Assembly: GCA_024516155.1 (NCBI GenBank)
Contig: JAJJXM010000002.1
Coordinates: 806,001-870,000 of the forward strand
Direction: 5' to 3'
Source: Pyronema omphalodes
Lineage: Eukaryota > Ascomycota > Pezizomycetes > Pezizales > Pyronemataceae
Length of the DNA stretch: 64,000 nt
The notes below the pieces were generated by a model. The model saw only the letters and a list, made by a program, of their open reading frames with translations, ran no database searches and had not been told where the DNA came from. Both the position numbers and the translations under genes were made by a program. Of the stretch, positions 10,701 to 22,400 are shown piece by piece (the first letter of the stretch is position 1; the number at the start of each line of letters is the position of its first letter).

Positions 10701-11344
10701 TGGTGGAGGCCCAGGCCATTGGTCGTGTTTATCGGCACGGCCAGACGAAGCCGGTGAAGATTTTCCGATACATAATGCGGGAAACTATAGAAGAGGTTAG
10801 CCCTTCACTTATAGCAATGCGGACGTTATAAGACACTAACACATATATTGTGCTCTAGACGGTTCAATCTTGTCGCTTGAAGAAGCTTCGACTTGCAGAG
10901 CTCACGTTGAGTACTGGAGTCAGAGGCAAGGAGGCTCCATTGGCCAATCGTATTGAGGTACACCCGTTATGGAAGCGTTTTTCTGCAAAGAGCTTTGAAC
11001 TAACTGTTACCAGAGTCTTAGAGAGCTTTTATGAGTCTTCAGAATTGATTGAGCCTCTAGAGCCACTCAGAGAAGCGGGTGGCGGGGGAAGCGGCAGCGG
11101 GGGAGGTTTACATACCTGTGGTTTAGGTTATTCAAGCATTTATGATGGTTTTGTAGATGATGGTTTTGTAGATGATGGTTTTGTAGATGATGGTTTTGTA
11201 GATGTTGGTCTGGTAGATGACGGTCTGGTAGATGACGGTCTGGTAGATGACGGTCTGGTAGATGACGGTTTTGTCGATGATGGTCTTTTAGGTGTGCAAC
11301 CAGAAATCAGTACTTCAAAGGGACAAAATAGAACTGTTGACTAA
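7717..11344 (+). CDS. SNF2-family ATPase with embedded RING finger (Rad5/HLTF-like class), 10 exons, 1046 aa
   Basis: A chromatin-remodelling or DNA-repair ATPase with a RING between its two helicase lobes, the arrangement of Rad5/HLTF-like proteins. Exons: 7717-7986, 8032-8639, 8701-8802, 8854-9077, 9125-9155, 9209-9384, 9444-10350, 10401-10586, 10645-10795, 10859-11344; all phases agree and introns are 45-63 bp. Motif I is GGILADTMGLGKT (K357), with T where E is usual in ADEMGLGKT. Motif II DEAH (469-472) is rebuilt across intron 6. RWCLTGTPMQNKLEDM follows. The RING runs from C659 to C717 (CSHC...CSHTWCEDC...CPLC). The C-terminal lobe starts near 773 (SIVFSYWTKTLDIVG) and ends with QAIGRVYRHGQTKPV. 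The N-terminal 330 residues resemble the fungal-specific region of such proteins. The C-terminus carries about ten five-residue repeats (FVDDG/LVDDG). Intact by all visible criteria. Ubiquitin-ligase activity is inferred from the RING only. Confidence 0.92.
11142..11291 (+). repeat. In-frame 15-bp minisatellite encoding (F/L)VDDG repeats
   Basis: About ten tandem 15-bp units of the type GATGGTTTTGTAGAT fall into two sequence classes, TTTTGTAGATGATGG and TCTGGTAGATGACGG. They encode FVDDG and LVDDG near residues 980-1029 of the SNF2/RING protein, giving an acidic, hydrophobic-dotted tail. All units keep the frame. Confidence 0.9.
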
Positions 11345-11520
11345 ACTCCCACACCGTAGCCATGAACTTTTAATAACAGAGGTAACGGAGGCCCATAGCG
11401 ACCAACCGGTCACAGCGCCATGTCGGCGAAATTTTGAGTGCTGTCATTTATCATCAGAGTATGTCCCCAAACAGCAGAGTCTGTATCGCAAGAGGAGCGA
11501 ACCTCCGCAGAATACTTGAG

Positions 11521-11665
11521 ACCTAAAGCCAGTGTCCAAGGATGGAGGGGGAGGGCAAACCCTGATAACCAGGACAGTCCAACAAACCAGTGGGATCGAC
11601 ACTAGATTCGAACCGGTTGGCTTTTGCCCAGATGCAGGGAGTTATACCACTACATACACCACTGG
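11521..11665 (-). mobile_element. tRNA-like SINE relic (head 11587-11665)
   Basis: On the minus strand, 11665-11587 folds partly like a tRNA. Its ends CCAGTGG and CCACTGG pair over 7 bp. An A-box-like stretch (GTAGTGGTATAAC) follows, then a CCC/GGG anticodon stem around a CAT-containing loop, and a B box GGTTCGAATC. Six extra bases between the T arm and the acceptor strand, and mismatches in the T stem, argue against a functional tRNA. A non-tRNA tail continues to about 11521. This is best read as a tRNA-derived SINE or tRNA pseudogene beside the 3' end of the SNF2 gene. Confidence 0.45.
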
Positions 11666-13411
11666 GGCCGCCCCCTGACCGCCCGCAGCGGCCACATAAC
11701 CTGAGAACCAAAAGACGTGACTTTGGCAAATGTATTTCCTGAAAACCAGATAAGCAGACGCCAGCAGCGCGCCAATAACCATTTCTGGCCTCATTTTCGA
11801 TGGTCTGGGCCTAGGAAAATTGGTCTCGCGACCTTTTCCTACCAAACCGAAGGCAGGACCACGAAGTTCGGTGGGGACGGGGGAGCATCGTTTTATCGGA
11901 GGCTTACCCCATCCTTGTCACGAGAAGTGGAGTGGGTCGGGGGCGGCAACGGGATACGAGCTAGGGCGGGAATTAGAAACGCAGGCGGCGGGGGGCGCGC
12001 GGCAGAATTCTGCTTCCGTTAAAGAACTACTTACCCTAACCCTAAGACCTCGAAATATCGAATGATGAATCATGAAGCATGGTTACTCCGTGAAGACAAT
12101 CACGCATGGGAAGGGATGATATTTATGACTTCTATTATCCATACAAACATCTTTAACATCCGATTCATATTCCGACTAACTGATCGAAACGCCTTACCAC
12201 GACATACATATCAGCCTCTCGGAAATTCCGAGTTGTCGTCAAACTCATCCGCCTTGCATATCATCATTCATCTGGACGAGCAACGCCGCAACGCCGTAAA
12301 GTAATAGCGTTACGCAACTATGAATGTCTATCAAACGCGTCTAGTAAGTAGTAATTCTTAACAATCCCCCAGTCTCTCAGTCGATCCATTACTGAATTGT
12401 GTCACAGACGGAAGATCGACATTTGATCGGCATGGTATGCATTGTACGCAGGATCCCCCGGGATCCCCGGGACGGAACAACCTCCGATGATTGACATGAA
12501 TATTTTTAGAATCCATAAAAGAACGACGGTTTGATAAACCTTCTCATGATCAACTTGATTCTAAAAAAAGGTTGCTATGGACCCTTTTTTTTGAGTTACC
12601 AGTTAGTTCACATTGTTGCCGATGAATGGTGACTGCTTGTTTCCTTCAATCCTCAGAGTTTGCTCGGCGTGACGAGATTATTTTTTGTTTCGACAGACGA
12701 GAGAAATATCTATGTAGATGTCGGGTGACCTACATCATCCGGGGAAGGAAGGTAGTGCTGAGTTCAGGCCTCTTCGACGCGCCAGAAAGGCTGATCGAAG
12801 CACCATGGAACCAACTAGTTCACAGCACCGGGCTCCCAGGGGAAGCCCTACGTCTGTTCACAAGGCTTTGCATACCAAATACCAACCTCTAGACAAAGCT
12901 TATCATGGCAATGAAACCGTTCACCCGCCAGATCATAATTTCCCGAAGAGATCAGCAAACCTAAAACAGTAATGAACCACGGATGAATTACGTGGTTACC
13001 CCATGGTACGCAACCGTTCAGGTGCTCCTACAGATCCATGATGTTACTGCATACACCATAGTTTGACCACTTCCGTTGTCTGCAGTGCGTACATACTTTC
13101 CTTTAGAGATTCGTCAGGAGGCGTCAATACTGAATCCGGGGTGCTCTACGGGATCCCAGGGGAATCTCCTAGTATCCTCACCAAAGCCAGCGTTCCTCCG
13201 GGGTAATGAAGATCCCCTTGAAGAAGCTCTATAAGAATCCTCTCAATCCTCCATCCTCCGAAAAAAATATCCTCATCATACAAACAAAACGTACAAACAA
13301 AGCATTCTCAGAACACTCATTCGAGCCTTTTTCGACAAACCAAACACACTCGCTTCATAACTATCTTTTTATTTATTAAATAAATTCTAAACCTTCCAAC
13401 CAATCACCAAA
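11666..13411. other. Intergenic; contains a short telomere-like motif and the GPI-gene promoter
   Basis: No gene is supported here; the short frames at 11717-12065 and 12626-12972 are low-complexity and lack motifs. Two telomere-type units (ACCCTAACCCTAA) sit at 12033-12045. The last 200 bp (about 13200-13411) are CT-rich with A-rich stretches directly before the ATG, as in fungal promoters and leaders. Confidence 0.4.
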
Positions 13412-13936
13412 ATGCAATTCCAGACTCTCATCCTCGCCATCCTCCCCGCTCTCGCCATGGCCGCTGCAGCTCCCCCCGCCGCCGCCCCAGCCGATTCCGC
13501 CTCCGGAGGTTCCTCTGCCGCCGCTCCTGCCGTCGCCTCTGAAGCCGCTGCCGCTGCCCCCGCTGCCGCCTCCGGAGCCTCCGCCGCCGCAGCCTCTGGC
13601 GCACCCCCCGCAGCCGCCGCCTCTGGAGCCGCCGCCTCCGCCGCTTCCGGAGCCGCCGACGCTGCCGCCTCAGGAGCCTCCTCCACCGACTCTGCCACCG
13701 GCTCCTCCGCCTCTGATGCCAGCTCCTCCAGTCCCTCAGGATCTTCATCTTCCTCCGACCCCATGTCATCCGGAGACCCCACCTCTTCCTCCTCTGGATC
13801 CTCTGAGTCTGGATCTACGACTTCTGGAGCTAGTGCTGAGAGTGGATCTGCCGCTGCTGGAAATGGCGCTGGTGTTATGGCTGTTCCGGTTGTTGGTATG
13901 TTGGGTGCTCTTGGATTTGCGGTTGTGGGATTTTAA
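13412..13936 (+). CDS. GPI-anchored alanine/serine-rich cell-surface protein, 174 aa
   Basis: The protein starts with a clear signal peptide (MQFQTLILAILPALAMAAAA, predicted cleavage near residue 19-20). About 125 residues dominated by Ala, Ser, Gly and Pro follow, with Ser/Thr clusters suited to O-mannosylation. It ends in a hydrophobic C-terminal segment (VMAVPVVGMLGALGFAVVGF) preceded by small residues, the layout of a GPI-attachment signal. No enzymatic domain is visible. It is probably a cell-wall or plasma-membrane mannoprotein-like structural protein. The ATG follows a CT-rich leader and the context CCAAA. The strong codon bias creates long antisense frames that are not genes. The gene is single-exon and intact. 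Confidence 0.85.
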   Translation: MQFQTLILAILPALAMAAAAPPAAAPADSASGGSSAAAPAVASEAAAAAPAAASGASAAAASGAPPAAAASGAAASAASGAADAAASGASSTDSATGSSASDASSSSPSGSSSSSDPMSSGDPTSSSSGSSESGSTTSGASAESGSAAAGNGAGVMAVPVVGMLGALGFAVVGF

Positions 13937-15750
13937 GGGGTGCTTCTATCTTGATGGGTGGAAGGCACCTAGCAACTAGCACCTAGCACCTAGCACCTGT
14001 GGATATTATAGCTGGATTCTGGCTGGTTTAAGGATCTGGGCTTGGTAATGTTTTAATTTTTTGGTGACGGATGGTGGTGGTGGTGGGGTTGATATATATA
14101 TATACTTGGATATATAAGATTTTTTTGTGGTGGTTGGTGTAGATAGTTAATTTATTTGATATAAAATATTGAAATCAAAGACCGATGTGATGGAATCAGT
14201 AACCATTGATGATGGTGAAATGACTTCAAGTATCAAAATTGGTTGATTGGATTGCTAAATTGATTCAAACGCACCAGTACTGATCACCAGAATATTACAG
14301 AAGATATTACTTACCCCATCAATAACCCTTTCAAACAACCAGCAAATCCGAGATGCATAACAAAGCACTTCATACGTATAAATCGAAAATAAGGGGACCA
14401 TAGAGACTAGAGCTGAACGTGAACTTACCCTTCTGTACCCCAAGCTCAGAAGCGCTTAGTCACTCGATATCACTTGTCATATACCATATATACAGAACCT
14501 CACTGAATTCACTCTATCCCCCCTTGCACCTGGTACCTCCCTAAGCCCCCCTGAATAAATCACACATCTCTTCACCAGGCTGTATATAATTAACACCAAT
14601 CTCTAAAGTCTAAACCCCAGCCAAAACTTACCAAAATCCACCACATCAATGAAAAAAAAAAAAAAAACCGTTCACGCATTCGCCCATTCACTCATCAAAT
14701 CATAACCACCCCTGAATAAACCAGCCCTACGAACATAAAATAGTAAAACATCAACAAAGTACAGATGAATTATATGCTTATACATGCTGTTGTAGATTTT
14801 ATTTTTAGATATTTGATGGTTGGTGGTTGGTGGTTGGTAGATGAGGACTTAAACGCAGACCTTCCAACCATATAGCCAGTTCACCGAATAAAATCGCAAG
14901 CCAGGTAAACTAAACTAAACTGACAATCCACAGTCTCAGCAGTTATTTAGTTCAGTTCTAGTGCCCCGGATACACAGTTAGCTCAATTTCGAGGGGCTCA
15001 TAGCTGAACCAGGTAACTTCAGTGCACCAATTAAACGGACTCCATAAATACAAACCAATTTAACCGCATCGCATCGGGAACCAGTGCATACAGGAATAAA
15101 TAATGTATTCAACCCTGTTTAAACCCAGTGCCACCGGTGGCCGGGCCTGCTAGTATCTCGATTCCAACCCTCCTTATTCCATCAGCTTCTGGTAACGTAA
15201 CCAGATTCCCTAACCTCTACGAAATGGCAGTTAACATGCTCTCAGTTCCCGTGATGACTACAGAGTCTAGACTGCTGTTTTACGAATGCAAGTAGATCAT
15301 TATATAGGACCGCCATTTCATGCAGGCAGACACTCTGGAGGCCGTTGATGGGCTCAAGAGCTTCAATTGTAGGCGTCAGTTGTGATTTCTGGGGGGCAAA
15401 TTAGGATAGAATGTTTTTTATGTATGCACTGAATAATATTTATTGCCCCTTTCATGAACCAATTCCTCTGGTGGAAAAACCAGTTTTTTGCAGTTTTAAA
15501 CAGTTCTCCTGGTTTGCCAAGCCTTGTATTCAGTTAACTAGTTAACTAGTTTTCGCAGTTTAACCAGTTTAACTAGTTTATACAACTGACAGTAAACTGA
15601 ACTAGGTCGTCATACAGTTCTCATACATATTCCAACAGTCAATACAGTCCATTTTGATCGTCATTTTAAACTAGTTTTTACAACCGGGAGGTCTGGTTAC
15701 GAAGGATATTAAACCGTTGAGAGTCGAGACCTAAATATCTATAAGACTAT

Positions 15751-15751
<1 letters not shown>

Positions 15752-15787
<36 letters not shown>
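15752..15787. repeat. T36 homopolymer
   Basis: Thirty-six consecutive T. It could be the tail of an A-tailed insertion on the minus strand, but no element body is recognisable next to it. Confidence 0.9.
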
Positions 15788-15788
<1 letters not shown>

Positions 15789-16093
15789 AGTTTAAGGGAA
15801 GTTTTTGATTTCTAAGAAAAGCTATGTATAAGATATGCATAAATTCTTTCTAAACCTCTGGAAGGTTTGGACTCTTCAAACTCTTCAAACTCTGAATAAA
15901 ACCCGTCCCCATACACCCCTATAGATTCTAATCAGTCTCAAGTAGTATCATCACCCTCAATATCTGCATCCTTCCGCTTGTTGAAATTGGATATGCTGTT
16001 TTCTATAGCTGTTTTCTATAGCTAGATTTTACAGTCTACATAGGTATAGGTACAACCATAAACCAAAGCTTGATCTCAAAGTGGAGATCGAAA

Positions 16094-16141
16094 TAGCCAT
16101 AGCCATAGCCATAGCCATGACCATAGCCATAGCCATAGCCA
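16094..16141. repeat. CCATAG hexamer microsatellite
   Basis: About eight tandem hexamers of CCATAG with one CCATGA variant. Confidence 0.9.
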
Positions 16142-16270
16142 CGGATCAAGCGAATATATAGGAGTTATACTCAACTTTCAACTTTTAAGTGGAAGTGGAA
16201 ATGGAAGTGGAAGTGGAATTAGAAGTCTCAGATGTGAGGGTCAAATTAAGTAGCTAGAGCTCGAGTTAGA

Positions 16271-16535
16271 GTGCCATACACCACCATACACCATCATACA
16301 CCACCATACACCACCATACACCACCATACACCACCATACACCACCATACACCACCATAAACCACCATACAATACCATACACCACCATACACCACCATACA
16401 CCACCATACACCACCATACACCACCATACCACAAAGACCAAGAGACCAAAACCCATCAAAACCCCATCAAAACCCATCAAAATCAAAGACCAAAAGACCA
16501 AAACCCATCAAAACCCATCAAAATCAAAGATTAAA
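16271..16535. repeat. 10-bp minisatellite CCACCATACA grading into AAACCCATCA repeats
   Basis: About 16 tandem units of CCACCATACA run to about 16430, with CAATACCATA variants near 16370. They are followed by AAACCCATCA and AAGACCA units to about 16535. Frames through it encode histidine/threonine/tyrosine runs and are not coding. Confidence 0.9.
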
Positions 16536-16564
16536 ATCAAAAGATAAGGTTTAAAAATTTAATT

Positions 16565-16690
16565 GTTGTATTTTATTTTATTTTACTTTGTTTTATTTTG
16601 TTTTATTTTGTTTTATTTTGTTTACTAACTTCAAACTTCAAACTTCAAACTTGAAACTTCAAACTTCAAACTTCAAACTTCAAACCCCCA
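16565..16690. repeat. TTTTATTTTG and CAAACTT tandem repeats
   Basis: TTTTA/TTTTG units at 16565-16622 are followed directly by heptamers of the CTTCAAA type at 16628-16685. Confidence 0.85.
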
Positions 16691-16902
16691 AAGCAAAAAG
16701 ACGAACCCCAAAAGCCAAACTTCAAACCCGCAAAGATAAAAGACGAACCCTAAAAGACGAACCCCAAAAGCTAAAGGTCGAGGGTAGAAGGTTGAAGGCA
16801 GAAGGGTAATATAAATCACCACCCACAACCCACAACCCACGGCTCACAATATCAAACCCGGCATGTCAGGCAGACATATTTGTATATTTGTACATAGGGT
16901 AG

Positions 16903-17134
16903 TAGAGTCGTAGAGTAGTAGAGTAGTAGAGTAGTAGTAGAGTAGTAGAGTAGTAGAGTAGTAGTAGAGTAGTAGAGTAGTAGAGTAGTAGAGTAGTAAG
17001 TAGTAGAGTAGTAGAGTAGTAGAGTAGTAGAGTAGTAGAGTAGTAGAGTAGTAGAGTAGTAGAGTAGTAGAGTAGTAGAGTAGTAGTAGTAGAGTAGTAG
17101 AGTAGTAGAGTAGTAGAGTAGTAGAGTAGTAGAG
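16903..17134. repeat. 8-bp minisatellite AGAGTAGT
   Basis: More than 25 tandem units of AGAGTAGT with a few shortened or extended copies. Translations on the minus strand give Leu/Tyr/Thr runs that should not be annotated as genes. Confidence 0.92.
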
Positions 17135-17612
17135 GTAGTATGATGATGCATAGAGTGATGGGGTGATATGCAAACTTTTAGGGGTAAAACCTATAGGTGT
17201 GATGTAGTTGCAGTTTTATGCATTGGAAATGATGATTAGTAATGATTAGTAATGATTTTCTATGCATTGATATCACTTCTCCCTCTCTCTCTCTCTCTCC
17301 CTACTCCACACCGCACCACCCTAACTCCCCCATAGTCCGTATGTATGTGGTTCGCAGGTAGTTCGCATGGATGCAGTTTAAAGTGTGATAACGTGTGAAA
17401 ATTATCGTCACCAGATTCTAGTTGGTCTACGAGCGATCATCAACGATTCCACAATCTGTCATGCATAATGCATAGTACAGACAATGGTTGATTTCTCTCC
17501 TTCATTTTTTCCTTATCCATAATGTGATGTTCCGTATCTTCATTCCCGAATCATCTATATAACCCCCATCCCCCAACCATTACCCCCCTCCCCCGCCCCC
17601 CACCCCACCATT

Positions 17613-18360
17613 CTAAGCCCCCACCCCACCCGGCACCATCGCAACAACCTCCTTCTTCTTCTTCTTACTCTTCCTCTTCTTATCCCTCTTCTTCAACGAG
17701 CCCATATTCCTCTTCGCAACCTCCGCATACTGCAAAAAAAACGTCTGTAAATCTTCCGCTGCGACTATCGTTGCGATCTTCCGGCGGGTTGATTTATCTT
17801 TTTGGCCGTCGGTTGCGCGGATAAGGAGTGATGAGGCTGGTTGGCCTGGGTCTCGGACGGGGTTCACTGTGGTGTTGTTAGGGGTTGGGTATTCCTGGAG
17901 GTTGGGGGGGGGGGGGGTAGGAGGAGGATAGGAGGTGGGGATGATATAATGGAAATGGAGAAGGGGGATTGGGTATATCGGCGGGGTTAAAGACGGGATC
18001 TGGTAGACGGTGGGGTATCCGGGTATCCAGCAATCCAGCAATGCAGAACAAAGCAACGCGAGCAGTACGCGTAGGAAGCAGCAAGCTATCTGCCTCTCAA
18101 GAGATCTCCAGGGTATCATTGAGGTAGATTCCGGCGGTGATAACTTCCATGGTGATAGCCCTCTTCAAGATAACAAGATCTGCACATACCAGCTTTCTGT
18201 GTCAAGAAGACACCATGCTTATTCGCCGCGGTTGCGGATGCAAGAAGCTCTGTGAGCTTGATAAAAAACTGGGTTTGTGTTAGGGTTGTTATTGAAAAGC
18301 TGGGTTATTGTTGGACGGAGGAATCAGTACTTGCTCGTTGCTGAGACGTTCTTGTGGCAT
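17613..18360 (-). CDS. SRP14: Signal recognition particle 14-kDa subunit, 3 exons, 120 aa
   Basis: SRP14 is the Alu-domain subunit of the signal recognition particle, which in fungi binds the SRP RNA 5' domain and takes part in elongation arrest. Exons on the minus strand: 18360-18331 (MPQERLSNEQ), 18268-18190 and 17866-17613; phases agree. Exon 2 gives FFIKLTELLASATAANKHG followed by VFLTQKA, the usual start of the family. Exon 3 gives SLLIRATDG, a middle IATIVAAEDLQTFFLQYAEV and the basic tail MGSLKKRDKKRKSKKKKK, which match the family C-terminus. Intron 2 (17867-18189, 323 bp) is several times longer than other introns here. It has a CTAAC branch-like site and CACAG acceptor, and it contains a C14 run. 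Open frames through this intron make a false longer N-terminus tempting. Divergently paired with the deubiquitinase gene. Confidence 0.88.
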
Positions 18361-19441
18361 CGTTGGTGTTGAACTTGGTCGTTGCTGGCTGGACGCGGGG
18401 ATTCACGTTGCGTCGTCTCGTCGCCTCTCTAGCTGCCAGCTCGGTCGCGTGGAGCTAATTTGGTTCGTGGGCTTGACCCGACCCTATCGGACGGGAGCGG
18501 GGGGATCTACGTTGCGGCTCAACTGTATTGTGATGCCGATGTCATCCAATCTATGAGATCTATGAGATTGACGAATTTTGTTGCACGACGCGTGGGTTGT
18601 TTGTGGTATTGTGAATTGTTTTTGTTGTTATTTTTTGATTGGGATATTATATGTTTTTTGTATTATTGTCTATTATTCGTGCTGTTCTGTTGTTTGTGTT
18701 ATTTGCTAATATTTGGAATGTTATCTGTATATTGGGTTTATTCTCCGTCATTCGTTATTTATTCTTACAAACAGTATTAAGAGTACAAACTCTCTTTGAG
18801 CGGTATTCACATTACAGAGTTATCTCCCAAAGTATTCACAGTATACACTCGTCTATCCTACCTCCAAACGGTATTCACAATACACTCAAAACACAAAGAC
18901 TTCGGTTGCCCTTACTCTCATCATGTCACTTCTGTCTCCTCACATCAATCGTCTGTTCTCATTTGTCCCATTTTTCCTCTTTTCCTACATACTCTCATTG
19001 TTCAACAACACTTCTTGTGTTCCCCAGTAACAGACACATAACATGACTGCTTGAATGTCCTCCTCAAACATCCATCAACCCTTTTGCAAAGAACCCCATT
19101 CCGGCCCACTTTCACCAACCTTGAGGGAAAAGGCTGAGAGTAAAGCAAAATTAAGCTTACAGCCCATCTCTCTCCAGAATATATCCCATCGCTCCTGGCT
19201 ATAATCGCTAGCGGTGGCTGTCAGTTTTTTTCCTCGAGTCATCCCCATCTATCTACTGTCCGTCGCCCGCCCACGCGCGCCCTGCCTGCCTGCCTGCCTG
19301 CCTGGCTGACTGCTGCCCTGTCGCTAAAAAAAAAGTTTTGTACAGTAGTTGTATCAGCGGTCGCCCCAGCAGCACGTACGAAAGCTTGACAGGACGAAGC
19401 CCCACATCCCCTGAATTCTAAATTCAATCATATCACCTTGT
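18361..19441. promoter_or_regulatory. Shared divergent promoter region of SRP14 and the deubiquitinase gene
   Basis: 1.08 kb separate the two start codons, which face away from each other. CTGCC pentamer repeats (19283-19305) and an A9 run lie close to the deubiquitinase start. No specific factor site was recognised. A bidirectional role is inferred from geometry only. Confidence 0.45.
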
Positions 19442-22400
19442 ATGACGCCGTTTCAGTACCCGCCCGCCGGCAATTCACCAGTATTGAAGGTACAAGTGCT
19501 ACAACACGACGGGGACAGTGGAATCCCGCCCGACACCACACGCGACGGAGAGGTGACACCCAACGCGGGCCGACCAGACGGCAGCAGCAGCAGCAGCAGC
19601 AGCAGAAGCGACAGTGGAGCAGCAGCAGCAGCAGCACAGCAACAGCAACAGCAACAGCAGGGGATGTCGGAACGTGAGAACCAGACAATCGAGACAATCA
19701 AGACCATCAAGACACAGTCAAGCCAGTCAAGCCAGTCCAAGACCTCTCCTCCTCCTTCTTCTTCAATCAAAGAAGACTTCGAGATATCTACATCTTCTAT
19801 TACAACTACTTCCCGTTCTCTTAAACGAAAGCTATTCAATATCGACCACGAAGCTAGTCGAGACGATCCTCCCGTACGTCGTTCACCGTGCTCATTCAAT
19901 AACAGCTGCACAAATACTCCTCGCCAATCACTCTCACCACCACCACAACCACCACCACAACTACAACCACCATCACAACTTTCGTTCGGGGGTGCCTCGT
20001 TTGCAATACCTCCCTCTCCATCGGATTCTACAGCCCCAAATACTCCTGGGGGCGGTCAAACTGATCCCATCTTGATCTCTGGCGACGACTATTTCCAAGA
20101 TCCTGAGGAGTTTGCTGTTGAAACTAGCTCAACTCTTACAGCTCGAGCAACAGCCACCGCCACACAGTCTACTGGCGCTACCCCACTACGACACCCACTC
20201 GCCACGACCCAGACCGACCACTACTCCCTCGCCGACAACCACGAGGACCAAGACCGCGAAATGACTACAACAACACCGGTTCCTGAGGGGTCCGATGCAG
20301 CTTCGTCAGCCGCCGCCGCCGCCGCCGCCGCCAAAGCAAAACCTTCAGATACTAATTCCAACCCAACAATTCTCGCGTCGAATCCCTTGAGCAAAACCCC
20401 CTCCTCACGTTCGCAGTCACCTGCAAAGCGTTTAAAATCAGAGGAACTGGACAACACGTTGTTAGGCGGTCCCGAACCGATGGACGAAGATACAAACACA
20501 ACTACAGAGAGTACCAGAGATTTCTCAGTGGAAATGATGGACGTTTCATCATCCCCTCCGGAGACTGCAGGCCCCGCCGACGATGAATCTACTACCTCGT
20601 CGACACCTGTTACATCCACTGCTCAGCAGTCAACTGCTGCTACCTCCACCGCCGCGTCGGTTTTGAACGCGTCCCCTCCCCCGGTTGAGGAACAGGTCGA
20701 CATGGTTGTTCAGGCCAAAACAGCACCCCTAACGGAGGGCGAAATCATGTACATAATTTCCGGATCGTGGTTGAAGCGGTTTATGGCACAGCTACCGGAG
20801 TATATGAAGGAATTGACAAAGGCGGAGTTGGAGAAAGAGCTTGGTCCTATTGACAATTCCGACATCGTAGATGCTTCGCAGATGGAAGAGGGAGAGAAGA
20901 AGAAATCAGACAGCAGTATGTTGACCCCTGAGAATAACCAGGACAGCATGACTGACGGGCCCATTGCCCAAGAATCTGTTTCTTCTGTTAGCTCAGAGCC
21001 TGTCGCAGAGGACCTTGCTACCGATAATTTCGTGCCCATCAAACAACTTCAGCTAGGCGAGGACTTTGAGGTGTTGCCAGCGGAAACCTGGAATAACCTA
21101 GTGAGTTGGTATGGACTAGCTGAGGACACTCCCATTATCCGGCGAAAGGTGGTCAATACCGCGGAAGAGCGTGGCGTTACAAACCTCCAGGTCGAATTAC
21201 ACCCGCCCATGTTCACGGTGTATCGTCTACGGGATCCATCCGCCATCACGAAGGAGAGTCTTCAAAAGGATAAGGAGACGAAGCCTAAGAAGATGGTCGC
21301 TGAGAAGTCGGAAGGTTTCCAGAAGTTTTTGAAGAAGCTTAAGAACATTGCAGGTATAGAAACCTCCCAAAAGGTACGGCTCTGGGTCTTGAAAACCGAT
21401 CCGACGCTTGATGAGTCGGACAAGCCGGCAAAGAAGGCCGGAAAAGGTGTTAGCGGTTCGTTTAAACAGATGGTTCTCGACTTACAGATATTTACTCCCG
21501 CGGATAAGGAGTTGATTCCAATTGACGACCACACGGCCAACCCAAAATACAATGGTAGCATGAAGCTCGGTACAGCCGGACTTGCCACCGGTGGCCCGAT
21601 TGTGATAGAGGAGCAGTCCAACGGAACATGGATCACTGAGATGGCAACCAAGGTTGCTACCAAATTTAGCGAACAAGTAACGGTCGCTAAGCAGGGAATT
21701 GCGAGCGCGTCAACACCCAAGAAGAAGTTGCCCGCTGCTTCACCCAAGAGTGGAAGCTCCAGTCCCGTTAGATTTGCAGCAAAGCCTACCCCAACGCCTC
21801 CTACCAGTTCGATTCTCAGCAGAGGACGACCTCAGCGACCCTCCAGGCCTCTTGGAACATGTGGTCTTAACAACTTGGGAAACACTTGCTACATGAACTC
21901 GGCGTTGCAATGTTTGAGATCAGTGGAGGAGCTTTCGAAGTACTTTTTGTGTGAGTTTCACCGCAAAGTTTCGTGAGTAGGTACTAACTTTAGTAGCTAA
22001 GGAGTACGTCGGAGAGCTTAATCCCCAGAACCCTCTCGCTCACCACGGAAAGGTGGCACGAGCATACGCTCAGCTATTGGAGATGATGTTTGCACCAGAG
22101 AGTCCGTCGTCCGTTGCACCTAGGGAGTTCAAGGGTACCATTGGCAGATTCGGACCTGCATTCTCCGGATATCAACAGCAGGACACTCAAGAGTTCCTAG
22201 CGTTCCTTCTTGACGGAATGCACGAGGACCTCAACAGAATCAAGCAGAAGCCCTACGTTGAGAAGCCAGATAGCACCGATGAGATGGTCGGTGACCCTGA
22301 AAAAATTAAGAAGCTCGCTGAGGATCATTGGGCGATTTATAAGGGTCGTAACGACTCTGCTGTTGCTGATCTCTTCAGTGGATTGTACAAGAGTACTCTT

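Larger units (their letters stand above)
13937..17612. other. Repeat-rich spacer without genes
   Basis: 3.7 kb hold no supported gene. From 14880 to 15680 the sequence is full of CCAGTT/AACTAGTT words, which may be the remains of a repeat. From 15752 onward it passes through a T36 run and a succession of different tandem repeats, listed separately. A (CT)n run lies at 17277-17301. All longer frames here are translations of the tandem repeats. Confidence 0.5.

Noticed and set aside
13387..13782. Long antisense frames (131 and 113 codons) opposite the GPI-protein gene
   Set aside because: They arise from the GCC/TCC-rich codon usage of the sense gene, have no start context or domain, and give only Glu/Ala or Arg runs.
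16271..17134. Regularly spaced repeats that could suggest a CRISPR-like array
   Set aside because: Units are 8-10 bp and contiguous with no spacers, and the genome is eukaryotic; they are ordinary minisatellites.
16844..17173. 109- and 99-codon minus-strand frames rich in Leu/Tyr/Thr
   Set aside because: They are direct translations of the AGAGTAGT minisatellite.
17878..18084. Alternative SRP14 third exon starting at 17999 with a frameshift at the C14 run
   Set aside because: It would require an indel in the homopolymer. The acceptor at 17867 with a CTAAC branch-like site gives a complete in-phase protein without any correction.
17613..18119. 168-codon single-exon protein at the SRP14 locus
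   Set aside because: The N-terminal half is intron sequence. The family-typical N-terminus is found in two upstream exons that join in phase.
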